Assembly (NCBI RefSeq): GCF_002135295.1 | Contig: NZ_NEGG01000003.1 | Span: forward strand, 216,413-280,412 | Length of the DNA: 64,000 nucleotides | Reading direction: 5' to 3' | Origin: Acinetobacter sp. ANC 5054 | Lineage (GTDB): Bacteria > Pseudomonadota > Gammaproteobacteria > Pseudomonadales > Moraxellaceae | Shown: positions 35,918 through 45,134 of the stretch, in pieces | Layout: each line of letters opens with the position of its first letter | How positions within the stretch are numbered: the stretch's first letter is position 1 | Position numbers and translations under genes: made by a program | The notes under the pieces: generated by a model | What the model saw: only the letters and a program-made list of their open reading frames with translations | What the model was told of the DNA's origin: nothing | Database searches by the model: none

Positions 35918-37360
35918 GTGCTGCAACTTAAAAAAGAACAATGGTTTTCCAATATTCGTACTGACGTTTTGGCCGGTTTGGTTGTTGGACTGGCTTTAAT
36001 ACCGGAGTCAATTGCCTTTTCTGCTATTGCGGGTGTTGATCCACAAGTCGGTCTGTATGCGTCTTTTTGTATTGCTGCAACCATTGCCTTTTTTGGTGGC
36101 CGCCCTGCCATGATTTCGGCAGCAACAGGCGCTATGGCATTACTCATGATTACTTTAGTGAAGGATCATGGCTTGCAATATTTACTGGCTGCGACTGTAC
36201 TTACAGGTGTTATTCAGATTATTGCTGGATATTTTAAAGTCGCTAAACTCATGCGCTTTGTTTCACAGTCTGTGGTGTATGGTTTCTTAAATGCTTTAGC
36301 GATTTTAATTTTTGCAGCTCAACTTCCCGAAATCTCAAAAATGGATAGCTTTGGCTATTTATTTATGGCACTTGGTTTAGCAATCATTTACTTGTTTCCA
36401 TACATACCTAAAATTGGTAAAGCGATTCCTTCGCCACTGATTTGTATTATCGTCTTGAGTGTTTTGGCTTTACTGTTTGGGTCAGATATGCGAACAGTCA
36501 GCGATCTTGGACATTTTCCAGATACCTTGCCTATTTTTCTGATACCGGAAATTCCGCTGAACTTTGAGACTTTGCAAATTATTTTTCCTTATTCGATCAC
36601 GCTTGCTACAGTCGGTTTGCTTGAAACGATGATGACGACAACGGTTATCAATGAGGTTACTGGTACTGAAGGTGATCGCCACCAAGAGTGTCGTGGACAA
36701 GGACTAGCAAATATCGTCAGTGGTTTTATGGGCGGTATGGCAGGATGTGCCATGATTGGTCAATCGATTATTAATGTGAGTTCAGGAGCCCATACTCGCC
36801 TCTCTACCTTAGTGGCAGGTGTATTTTTGCTTTGCCTTGTGGTGTTTTTAAAAGATTGGTTGGCTTATGTGCCGATGCCAGCACTTGTAGCAATTATGGT
36901 GATGGTGTCATTTACCACCTTTCAATGGAATTCGGTTAAACAATTTTCCAAACATCCAACTTCGTTTAATGTGGTGATGGTCGCAGTGGTTATTGTGGTG
37001 TTAGCGACTCATAACCTTGCACTGGGTGTATTGGTTGGCGTCCTTCTTTCGGCCCTGTTTATCATTAATCAGTTAGAAAGTTCGGTTAAAGTTACATCGA
37101 GTCTTGAGCACTTAAAACGTCGCTATGTTGTGAATGGACAAATCTTCTTTAGTAGTTCTGAAACTTTTTATCATTTTTTTGACTTTGATGAACCAATCCA
37201 ACAAGTAGAAATTGATCTAACCCATGCGCATATTTGGGATATAACGTCTGTAAACATTTTAAATACAGTGGTTCAAAAATTTGAAGCTCGAGGAATTACG
37301 GTTATGCTTATTGGACTCAATGAGGCCAGTAGCACATTGATTGAACGGATGTCAGATTGA
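35918..37360 (+). CDS. SulP family anion transporter with STAS domain
   Basis: A 480-residue membrane protein with about 10-12 hydrophobic segments. It has the SulP signature ([25 protein letters not shown], then [17 protein letters not shown]) and a short C-terminal STAS domain ([17 protein letters not shown]). SulP proteins move sulfate, bicarbonate or dicarboxylates. The start is GTG at 35918, with no strong ribosome site visible. Substrate unresolved. The STAS domain looks shorter than in E. coli DauA. Confidence 0.88.
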   Translation: MLQLKKEQWFSNIRTDVLAGLVVGLALIPESIAFSAIAGVDPQVGLYASFCIAATIAFFGGRPAMISAATGAMALLMITLVKDHGLQYLLAATVLTGVIQIIAGYFKVAKLMRFVSQSVVYGFLNALAILIFAAQLPEISKMDSFGYLFMALGLAIIYLFPYIPKIGKAIPSPLICIIVLSVLALLFGSDMRTVSDLGHFPDTLPIFLIPEIPLNFETLQIIFPYSITLATVGLLETMMTTTVINEVTGTEGDRHQECRGQGLANIVSGFMGGMAGCAMIGQSIINVSSGAHTRLSTLVAGVFLLCLVVFLKDWLAYVPMPALVAIMVMVSFTTFQWNSVKQFSKHPTSFNVVMVAVVIVVLATHNLALGVLVGVLLSALFIINQLESSVKVTSSLEHLKRRYVVNGQIFFSSSETFYHFFDFDEPIQQVEIDLTHAHIWDITSVNILNTVVQKFEARGITVMLIGLNEASSTLIERMSD

Positions 37361-37617
37361 TTCTTGTTGAAAGCTTAGGGTTATCATTGAACTGATACCT
37401 AATACCTACTGAATATTTTAAGCCAACTTAAGCATATTCAGTATCTAAGGCTTCATAAAAAGAGGAAAAATTCACATTTCAATGAAATATCTGTATATTG
37501 TTCATCAATAATTCAAACCAAATCAAACAAAAACAATCAATTAGCTTTTTATTTTTTCGGCATTTGCGCCAAATTATTTTTTTGTTGAATGAAACAAAAA
37601 ACGGGGAAGTTATTGTG

Positions 37618-39546
37618 ATGTTACAGGCTGATGAACAAAATTTAAAACATTTGAATAAACACCAAATGTTTTTTTTCAAATGGATTTTTTTATTTTGCAT
37701 AAGTTGTATAGGATTATTTCATACCGCTCAAGCCAATACTGACTCAGGTGCAAATACTTCAGCTTGTAAAGTTAAAATCGAAAAAATTGAAGTCGCAAAA
37801 GCCAATCCTAATCAGCCACAATTATATCCTACCCAAGGTTGGGTCGACGTTGAAAAACTTCCTGACCGCTGGGAAAAACGCTGGCCAAATTATGCGGGTG
37901 TTGCTTGGTATAAATTTTTAATAAATTATCATTGTGATTCGCTTGTAGCTCGCGCTCCAATATCACTTGCCATCGAAAGCATTACTCATAGTGGGCGTGT
38001 ATTTATTAACGATGAATTGCTTTGGCAAGATACAATTACAGCAGAAAGTGCTTCACGTAGCCAATATCATCCACGTATTTGGAATTTACCTGCATCAAGT
38101 TTAAAGCAAGGTCAAAATACTCTTTGGATTCAAACTTACGGCTCGATCACACAGAACTCAGGTATTGGTCACGTAATCATTGGAACGGATGAGGAAGTTA
38201 AACCCAAATACAATATTTGGCGTTTAGAAATGAGCCTATTGGTTCAACTGAGTGCCATGATCAATGTGGTGATCGGTGTCCTATATTTTCTATCATGGTT
38301 AGCAAACCGTAAAGAAAAAGCGTTTTTTTGGATTGCAGTGACGTGTTTCGGTTGGGTCATTTATAGTGCTTTTTATTTACGCACTGAGGCAATTCCCTAC
38401 TTAACACCAATCACGATGGACCGTTTACAAAATATCTGCTTTTGTTTATATACCGTTTCAGGCTGTCTGGGTGCTTGGTATTTTGCCAATCGAACGTTTC
38501 CACGTATCAATATTTTCTTCATCATTTATTCAATAGCTGCAATATTCTGCATTGCATTTAGCCCTGTAGAATATTTAAGCCAAGTGATCTTTGTATTTTT
38601 TAATATTGCCGTTTTTATTTTTATTGGAAAATGTGCGACTTATCCTTTTATTGCCTATAAAGCAAAACTTCCTGAAACTTATATTATTGCAGTCATATAT
38701 GTAATTTATATCCCCATCGCATTTCATGATGCGCATTTCATGATCACGATGGAAGGTCATCCTCTATCACCCTATAGCGCCCCACTGACTACATTAGCGA
38801 TGGGTGCCGTTTTGGCTTTACGTATAGCACGTCATAAGAAGCAAATAGAACGCTTTAACCAAACGTTGAGTGAAAAAGTACAGCAAGCTGAGCAAAAGCT
38901 CACATCATCACTTGGGCAGCAACATAGTTTAGCCCTTGAAAATGCCCGCTTACAGGAACGCATCAATCTATCGCATGATTTGCATGATGGTTTAGGTGGT
39001 TCCATTGTCCGTTCAATCTTATTACTTGAGCAAAATAATCAGGTTGAAAAACCACAAGTGCTCTCTATGCTCAAGTTGTTTAGAAATGACCTACGCCAAG
39101 TTATCGACTCTGGCTCCAGTATTGACACTAAAGTTCCCCAAACCCCGATTGACTGGGGCGCACCTATCCGCCATCGTTTTGTACAGCTCTTTGATGAACT
39201 TGATATCAAATCTAAATGGCAATTTCCAACAACATGGATTACTCCACCAACAGCAGCACAATGTCTCAACCTGACCCGAGTAGCAGAAGAGACCTTGACG
39301 AATATTTTAAAACATAGTCAAGCCACTGAAGTACTCATCGCATTAACTGAATCTGAGAAACAATTGATCCTGCACATTGAAGACAATGGTATTGGATTTG
39401 ATCCAACGCTAGTGGAACGTGGCCTTCATGTAGGTTTACATAGTATGAAAACTCGTATTTCACGTATAGGTGGACAATTTAAAATTGATTCTCAAGCGGG
39501 TTCTACGGTGGTACAAGCCATTTTACCGCGTGTAAAAGCAGCTTAA
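37618..39546 (+). CDS. Membrane sensor histidine kinase (7TM sensor, HisKA_3 type)
   Basis: Start set at 37618, eight bases after GGGGAAG; a longer in-frame ORF reaches 37498 but lacks that signal. The 642-residue protein has a signal-anchor, a periplasmic carbohydrate-module-like domain (jelly-roll pattern, about 60-190), seven membrane segments (about 200-405), a coiled-coil, the phospho-acceptor motif DLHDGLGG (His456) and a HATPase with EETLTNILKH (Asn562) and DNGIGFD (589-595). This is NarX/DegS-type chemistry. No response regulator is adjacent, so it is an orphan; the first gene downstream is trmB. Confidence 0.85.
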   Translation: MLQADEQNLKHLNKHQMFFFKWIFLFCISCIGLFHTAQANTDSGANTSACKVKIEKIEVAKANPNQPQLYPTQGWVDVEKLPDRWEKRWPNYAGVAWYKFLINYHCDSLVARAPISLAIESITHSGRVFINDELLWQDTITAESASRSQYHPRIWNLPASSLKQGQNTLWIQTYGSITQNSGIGHVIIGTDEEVKPKYNIWRLEMSLLVQLSAMINVVIGVLYFLSWLANRKEKAFFWIAVTCFGWVIYSAFYLRTEAIPYLTPITMDRLQNICFCLYTVSGCLGAWYFANRTFPRINIFFIIYSIAAIFCIAFSPVEYLSQVIFVFFNIAVFIFIGKCATYPFIAYKAKLPETYIIAVIYVIYIPIAFHDAHFMITMEGHPLSPYSAPLTTLAMGAVLALRIARHKKQIERFNQTLSEKVQQAEQKLTSSLGQQHSLALENARLQERINLSHDLHDGLGGSIVRSILLLEQNNQVEKPQVLSMLKLFRNDLRQVIDSGSSIDTKVPQTPIDWGAPIRHRFVQLFDELDIKSKWQFPTTWITPPTAAQCLNLTRVAEETLTNILKHSQATEVLIALTESEKQLILHIEDNGIGFDPTLVERGLHVGLHSMKTRISRIGGQFKIDSQAGSTVVQAILPRVKAA

Positions 39547-39705
39547 TATTCAGACTCAGGTTTCAAAAGCAATTCATCCATTTGAAATAGCGAATGATTA
39601 TGACTTTGCAGATGCGGAAATTCGGTGCTTTATGTTCAAAAAGTTTGACTTGTCAGACTCAGGACTTAAAATACCGCATTCGAATTTTTTACATTTGCCA
39701 AAGTT

Positions 39706-40422
39706 ATGTCGAACGATCAATTAGACCAGCAAGCCGTAGAACTGGATAACCTAAACGAACACCGTGAAATCGTGACGTTTATGCGTCGTTCTACTCCACT
39801 CAATACTTCACAACGTACTGCGCTGGAACAATATGGTCATCTAATTTTGGAATATCCTGTTGGCGATTTGCGTCAACATTTTGAACATCCAGAACGCCCT
39901 TTAACCGTTGAAATCGGTTTCGGTATGGGTCGTTCATTGGTGCTCATGGCCAAAGCAAATCCTGAACGTAACTTTGTGGGTATTGAAGTACACGTACCGG
40001 GTATTGCGCAATGCGTTTATGAAGCGGGTATGGCAGGTCTAAATAACTTACGTGTACTTGATGCAGATGCCATTCAAGTCCTTCGTGAAATGCCTGACAA
40101 TAGTATTAACACCGTTCAATTATACTTCCCAGACCCATGGCAAAAGAAACGTCATTTCAAACGCCGTTTTGTATCACATGACCGTATGCCATTGGTTGAA
40201 GAAAAATTAGAAATGGGCGGTACATTCCACGCGGCTACAGACTGGGAACCGTATGCAGAATGGATGCTAGACGTGCTAGATAATCGTCCACGTCTTGAAA
40301 ACCTTGCAGGCAAAGGCAATAGCTACCCTCGTCCAGAATGGCGTCCGCAAACCAAATTTGAACGTCGCGGTATTGAAGCGGGTCATAAAATTAATGACTT
40401 CATTTTCAAAAAGATCAACTAA
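39706..40422 (+). CDS. trmB: tRNA (guanine-N7-)-methyltransferase
   Basis: Methylates G46 of the tRNA variable loop. The 238-residue protein has the SAM motif VEIGFGMGRSL, and the TrmB signature YFPDPWQKKRHFKRR in the second half, followed by FHAATDWEPYAEWML and a conserved TKFERRGIEAGH near the end. It is a single-gene unit with its own terminator. Confidence 0.97.
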   Translation: MSNDQLDQQAVELDNLNEHREIVTFMRRSTPLNTSQRTALEQYGHLILEYPVGDLRQHFEHPERPLTVEIGFGMGRSLVLMAKANPERNFVGIEVHVPGIAQCVYEAGMAGLNNLRVLDADAIQVLREMPDNSINTVQLYFPDPWQKKRHFKRRFVSHDRMPLVEEKLEMGGTFHAATDWEPYAEWMLDVLDNRPRLENLAGKGNSYPRPEWRPQTKFERRGIEAGHKINDFIFKKIN

Positions 40423-40440
40423 TCGAATTTGAAAATAAAA

Positions 40441-40462
40441 AAACCACCAAACTTGGTGGTTT
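40441..40462. terminator. Terminator between trmB and the GMC oxidoreductase gene
   Basis: AAACCACCAA AC TTGGTGGTTT followed by TTTT, with an A run on the other side. Confidence 0.9.
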
Positions 40463-40487
40463 TTTTATCCCTGCCATTTCATCTTTC

Positions 40488-42104
40488 TTAAGCAACTTTC
40501 GCTGCTTGCTGAGTTTGGCGAATCAGATCGACAGCTTTCTCTGCAATCATCACCGTTGGCGCATTGGTATTGCCATTAACTACTGAAGGCATAATCGACG
40601 CATCCACGACACGTAAATTTTGAATACCATAGACCTTCAATTCAGGGTCTACTACGGACATATCATCCACACCCATCTTACAGCTACCGACAGGGTGATA
40701 AACCGTATCTACCCGCTGACGTAAGATGGCACGAATATCATCATCAGTCTTCACCAATGAAGTAAACAAATCCTGCTTATAATGCGTAGATAAAGAAGGC
40801 GATAACATCAGTTGTTGTGTCAATTTAAAACCTTTCACCAAATCTTCCAGATCTTGTTCATCTCCTAAGAAGTTCGGATCAATTAACAAAGGATCATTGA
40901 TACTTGAACCGCTTAGTTTAATCGAGCCCCGACTGCGTGGATTTAGTAGGCAAACATGACAAGACAGACCATGACTGGCATGGAACTTACGTGCATGGTC
41001 ATCTACCAATGCCACAACAAAATGTAGCTGTAAGTTTGGAATATCTAATTCAGGTGAGGATTTTATAAAACCACCACACTCAGCAAAGTTCGAGGCAATC
41101 ATGCCACGTCGTTCTTTACGATAACGACCAATTTGCTTGACCATATCCATCGAACCCGAGATCGAAACACCAAAAGTACCTTGTGTTTCTTTTACGGTAT
41201 AACCAAAAATAAAGTCTGGATGATCGTGGAAATTTTTTCCTACACCGGGCAAATGATGTTTCAACGCAATACCATGCGCTTGTAATTCAGCTTCATCGCC
41301 GACACCCGATAACATCAAAATTTGTGGTGATTGCATCGCACCGGCACTCAGCAATACTTCACATTTTGCTTTTAGATGCTTCATTTGTCCTGCATGTTGG
41401 ACTTCAACACCTGTCGCCACTTTATTTTCTATGATGATTTTATGTGTTGTGGCTTTGGTCAATACCGTTAAATTTGGACGGTTTAAATGTGGAAACAAAT
41501 AAGCTCGCGCCACACTACAACGCTCGCTATTAACATGGGTTACTTGGTAGACGCCTAAACCTTCCTGCTCTGCACCATTAAAATCATCTAGCACTTTATA
41601 GCCTTGAGCTTGTGCGGCCTCAGTATAACGCTGATGGAAAATATTGTCCGTTTGTACATCAGTGACGGATAACGGCCCTTCATTACCATGATATTGATTT
41701 TGTATGCGGTTATTATTTTCAGAACGGATAAAGTATGGCAGCACCTCATCGTATGACCAACCACTGTTGCCTTGTGCAGCCCATTGGTCATAATCATTTT
41801 TATGACCCCGAATATAAATCATGGCATTAATGGCAGAAGAGCCACCTAAGCACTTCCCTCGTGGTTGATATCCTTTACGACCATTTAAACCCGCTTGTGG
41901 CACCGTTTCAAATGCCCAGTTATTAATTTTAGTCGGTAAACTCACGACACATGCCGCTGGGATATTCACTGTCCATTGATCTCCCTGCCCACCGACTTCG
42001 AGTAGACATACGGAAACATTTGGGTCTTCACTCAAACGTGCAGCAAGTACACACCCTGCACTTCCCCCACCAATAACGATGTAATCGAAATCTGTTTGTG
42101 ACAT
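40488..42104 (-). CDS. GMC family FAD-dependent oxidoreductase
   Basis: The 538-residue enzyme has the FAD dinucleotide motif GGGSAG (12-17), GGSSAINAMIYIRGHKNDYD, and the GMC catalytic region HPVGSCKMG near residue 475. Members include choline dehydrogenase (BetA) and alkanol dehydrogenase (AlkJ). The overall pattern favours an alcohol dehydrogenase of the AlkJ/BetA kind, but bet genes and alkane genes are absent from the window, so the substrate is left open. Single-gene unit. Confidence 0.92.
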   Translation of the reverse strand: MSQTDFDYIVIGGGSAGCVLAARLSEDPNVSVCLLEVGGQGDQWTVNIPAACVVSLPTKINNWAFETVPQAGLNGRKGYQPRGKCLGGSSAINAMIYIRGHKNDYDQWAAQGNSGWSYDEVLPYFIRSENNNRIQNQYHGNEGPLSVTDVQTDNIFHQRYTEAAQAQGYKVLDDFNGAEQEGLGVYQVTHVNSERCSVARAYLFPHLNRPNLTVLTKATTHKIIIENKVATGVEVQHAGQMKHLKAKCEVLLSAGAMQSPQILMLSGVGDEAELQAHGIALKHHLPGVGKNFHDHPDFIFGYTVKETQGTFGVSISGSMDMVKQIGRYRKERRGMIASNFAECGGFIKSSPELDIPNLQLHFVVALVDDHARKFHASHGLSCHVCLLNPRSRGSIKLSGSSINDPLLIDPNFLGDEQDLEDLVKGFKLTQQLMLSPSLSTHYKQDLFTSLVKTDDDIRAILRQRVDTVYHPVGSCKMGVDDMSVVDPELKVYGIQNLRVVDASIMPSVVNGNTNAPTVMIAEKAVDLIRQTQQAAKVA

Positions 42105-42284
42105 TATTTTCTATCCAATTGATTCTTTTTATACCTGAACAATAAGGGATTTTATGTAAGCTGAACAGTTGGTTTTGTTGAATTAATCAGTCAAATGAGG
42201 TCTGAGCTTAAGCATAACCTCAGCGTTCATACTATTGCTAAGCTTTTGTTACTTTAAAAACATTCAAATCAATGTCAGAGTCGA

Positions 42285-42959
42285 TTAATCTTTCATTGCC
42301 CAATATGCAGCATAACTTAAGATTTGAGTAAAACAATGCACTGACTGGAAACCCATGTCTTCTAATAAACGCTCATAGTCTTTTTGCTCAATGAGGTGAA
42401 AATCATCTGCTAGACGCTGCATCATTTTTTTAGTTTGAATCTTGCTTAGCCCATTTTTTTCACAAAATTTTGGTAATACGAGCTTTTCTAACTCAGAATT
42501 AAACTGCATCAAATCGAAACTTAAAAATATGCCTTTTGCTTTAAGTAAATCATAGGCTTTTTGCAAGAATTTATGTTTTTCAGCATGTTCAATAAAATGC
42601 GTTACCAATATGCAAAGAACCGCATCAAATTGTTCTGTCTGCTCAAACTCAGTATGACTACCCAGCACAAAATTAACACGATGACTCTGCCTGAGTTCTT
42701 CGACCTGCTGTCGAGCTTTATGCAACATATTTTCAGACAGCTCTGTGACTGTAAAAGTCCATGTCGGACATTGAGCCAATAAATAATTCAGCTCATAACC
42801 TGTACCACAACCAATGATAAGAGTATGAGCTTCAGGTTCCAATACACTGTCTAAAATGGCTTGTATTTGCTGGTGCACCAATTCATATGCAGGAATTAAT
42901 TTTCGAATATGCACATCATATCCATCGACCACTTGCTGTAGATTAAAATCTTTTGCCAC
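42285..42959 (-). CDS. Class I SAM-dependent methyltransferase
   Basis: The 224-residue protein has the SAM motif LIIGCGTGYELNYLL (about 46-60), an acidic second-strand end (FTVTELSENML), DAVLCILVTHFIE as motif IV, and a LKAKGIFLSFDLM post-motif strand. It is most like small-molecule methyltransferases of the UbiE/Tam kind. It lies 39 bases downstream of the DUF2520 gene on the same strand, so they may be cotranscribed. Substrate unknown. Confidence 0.85.
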   Translation of the reverse strand: MAKDFNLQQVVDGYDVHIRKLIPAYELVHQQIQAILDSVLEPEAHTLIIGCGTGYELNYLLAQCPTWTFTVTELSENMLHKARQQVEELRQSHRVNFVLGSHTEFEQTEQFDAVLCILVTHFIEHAEKHKFLQKAYDLLKAKGIFLSFDLMQFNSELEKLVLPKFCEKNGLSKIQTKKMMQRLADDFHLIEQKDYERLLEDMGFQSVHCFTQILSYAAYWAMKD

Positions 42960-42998
42960 GAGATATCCTTTTCTATTTTTGACTATGCTTTGAAAATT

Positions 42999-43775
42999 TT
43001 AAGGCTGATGGCGCTTTAAAATGTGCTGACTCAATATTGCGTATATTTGCTTTAAATCCATTTGCTGAGCATCTTCAAGCATATGCTCATGCATATTGAT
43101 AATATTTTGATCGCCCCGCATTGCAGGCCCTGTTTGCATTTGTCGAGGTTCATGCTGCGTAGCTTTATTTGCAGTTTCCAACATCAGCGGATACAACAAA
43201 CTAAAATCTACCTGTTGAGCATCCACCACTTGCTTCGCCATATCATAACAATAATTACTAAAATTACAGGCAAAGACCGCAGCCAAATGTAAGCTTAAGC
43301 GCTGTGCCGAATTATATTGATAGACTCGTTGGCTCAGGCTTTGCGCCAATTCTGTTAGTAGTCTTAAATCAGCACCATCAGCGGCTTCAACAAAAAGTGG
43401 CGTAGTACCCCAATCTACCTCTCGATCTAAGCTAAAGGTCTGCAAAGGATAAAACACGCCTGCGCGAGCATGATGCTGTGTTAATACATTTAGATTGGTA
43501 CTTCCTGAGGTATGTACTATGAGCGCTTGTGGTAAAAAAACATGAAGCTGCTGAATGGCAGCTTTAATGGACTGATCACTCACCGCAATAATCACTAAAT
43601 CAATTTCAGCATTGAGTTGCTTTGGGTCCGTGATAGCGATTGCACCCACCTTATCGGCAAGGACAGTGACCTTTTCTAGACTACGCCCATAAATTTGAAT
43701 AATTTGATGTTGTTTTGCTAAGGTTTGTGCCAAATGATGTGCGACACGACCTGCACCCACCACACTGATTCGCAT
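42999..43775 (-). CDS. Rossmann-fold and DUF2520 domain protein
   Basis: The 258-residue protein has a dinucleotide-binding N-terminus (MRISVVGAGRVAHHLAQTLA), a VIIAVSDQSI strand-loop and a HTSGSTNLNVL segment, then a helical C-terminal half with HLAAVFACNFSNYCYDMA, the DUF2520 signature. The pattern resembles ketopantoate reductase/6-phosphogluconate dehydrogenase relatives. It probably binds NADP and reduces an unknown substrate. Confidence 0.88.
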   Translation of the reverse strand: MRISVVGAGRVAHHLAQTLAKQHQIIQIYGRSLEKVTVLADKVGAIAITDPKQLNAEIDLVIIAVSDQSIKAAIQQLHVFLPQALIVHTSGSTNLNVLTQHHARAGVFYPLQTFSLDREVDWGTTPLFVEAADGADLRLLTELAQSLSQRVYQYNSAQRLSLHLAAVFACNFSNYCYDMAKQVVDAQQVDFSLLYPLMLETANKATQHEPRQMQTGPAMRGDQNIINMHEHMLEDAQQMDLKQIYAILSQHILKRHQP

Positions 43776-43938
43776 AATATTTTCAACTTAACTGGATTAG
43801 CCACAGCATGTCAGGAAATAAGCAAGGCTGCAATTATTCATTCGCAGGAAAAAATTCAACTATAAAATTCGCCTCATATTTGTTTTTGTCGAATGTTAAA
43901 AATGATTTTAATTCATGCGAGCAGTTAATAGGCAATAA

Positions 43939-43965
43939 AAAAGGGATGATAAATTCATCCCTTTT
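43939..43965 (-). terminator. Terminator of the LprI-like lipoprotein gene
   Basis: AAAAGGGATGA TAAAT TCATCCCTTTT, an 11-bp stem just after the gene's stop on the minus strand. Confidence 0.88.
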
Positions 43966-43988
43966 CCTCATTTCAATTTAATGGTTAT

Positions 43989-45014
43989 TTAATTGAACAC
44001 GTTGTTTAAGTAAACAATACGCTCCGTGGTTTTTTGATTAAAGCACTTAGTGAATTGCAATTCTTGATTTTCGCTTTGCATTGCGTTATCCCAATATTGC
44101 GAATGTTTTTGATAGGTTTCTTTTTCACTGTCACTTAACGAATACACTGATTTTTGTGCAAGAACTTTACAATCAACATCGCGCTTTTCAAACCAATCTG
44201 CTTGATCTTGTTGGAGTTGAGCTTTTTGTTCATCGCTGAAGCGATCCCAAGTTTGATTCAAACGATCTACGACAGCAGCATTGTCTTGATCTAACTCTTT
44301 CTTGCGAATATCCATCGCCTTCTGGGCAAGACTCGTTTGAGCTGTGTCATTTTCAGCACTTTGTTTATAGTATTCTTCATTTTGCTTGTTTTGCTTGTTA
44401 TATGCTGCATATAACACGGCATGACGAGTCACAGTTACCACACCATCAATGACGTCATTTTGGCTTGGCACACTTAAGCTCAACCCATCTTTATCTGTTT
44501 TGGTAATGCTGTAACTGAAGTTTCCTTTCAACTGGTCATTGTCCATGCTCAAACCAGATTCGCCATCTTCAAGTGAGTCATTTAGCGTATACGTTGAGCG
44601 ATCTTCACATTCGTCACATGGACGCTCAGCAAAAGCATTTTCAGCACGTTTTTGTAAGCCTTTTGGAAAGATCACTTGTAGTTGACTCGCACATTCTAGC
44701 GTTTTGGCTTTATCTGGATCTTCAGTCAGTGTGGTGATGTTCTTAATTTTGAATTGAAGATTTTTCACAATTAAGTCCATCAATTGCTGATCTGGCTCAT
44801 AATCTGAATGACGTAATTGCTTATTTAATTCATTTAAATATTCAGTTTTTAAATGTTCCTGAAGTTGGTCGATATTGGCTTGTGCTGTACAACTCCAATC
44901 CTCTAAAACTGGTGTTTCTGACTTCACTTCAGCATCTTTTTTATTTTTAAAATAATCACAACCTGACATAAGCGCCACAGACATCATCAGGCTCGTTAAC
45001 ATTATTTTTTTCAT
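43989..45014 (-). CDS. Lipoprotein with a C-terminal LprI/DUF1311-like region
   Basis: The 341-residue product has a lipobox LMSGC with Cys19, so it is a lipoprotein. The final 100 residues contain TWDRFSDEQKAQLQQDQADWFEKRDVDC and a late TKCFNQKTTERIVYL, the pattern of the LprI/DUF1311 domain of lysozyme inhibitors. The first two-thirds are lineage-specific, with a CDEC motif and an acidic middle. A lysozyme-inhibitor role is possible but untested; most DUF1311 proteins have no known function. Confidence 0.75.
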   Translation of the reverse strand: MKKIMLTSLMMSVALMSGCDYFKNKKDAEVKSETPVLEDWSCTAQANIDQLQEHLKTEYLNELNKQLRHSDYEPDQQLMDLIVKNLQFKIKNITTLTEDPDKAKTLECASQLQVIFPKGLQKRAENAFAERPCDECEDRSTYTLNDSLEDGESGLSMDNDQLKGNFSYSITKTDKDGLSLSVPSQNDVIDGVVTVTRHAVLYAAYNKQNKQNEEYYKQSAENDTAQTSLAQKAMDIRKKELDQDNAAVVDRLNQTWDRFSDEQKAQLQQDQADWFEKRDVDCKVLAQKSVYSLSDSEKETYQKHSQYWDNAMQSENQELQFTKCFNQKTTERIVYLNNVFN

Positions 45015-45082
45015 AGTTTTAAATTACCAATACATTTTATTATTCGGGCGTATTCTACTCAAAAACTAAACCCTTTGACGAG

Positions 45083-45111
45083 AAAAAACCCTGCGTTTTT
45101 CAGGGTTTTTT
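45083..45111 (-). terminator. Terminator after the OmpA-domain gene
   Basis: AAAAAACCCTG CGTTTTT CAGGGTTTTTT, located 24 bases past the stop of the OmpA-domain gene. Confidence 0.9.
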
Positions 45112-45134
45112 CAATTTTTCAGTCAGATTGAAGA

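Noticed and set aside
37498..37617. 40-codon N-terminal extension of the histidine kinase
   Set aside because: The ribosome site GGGGAAG points to 37618, and the extension is AT-rich.
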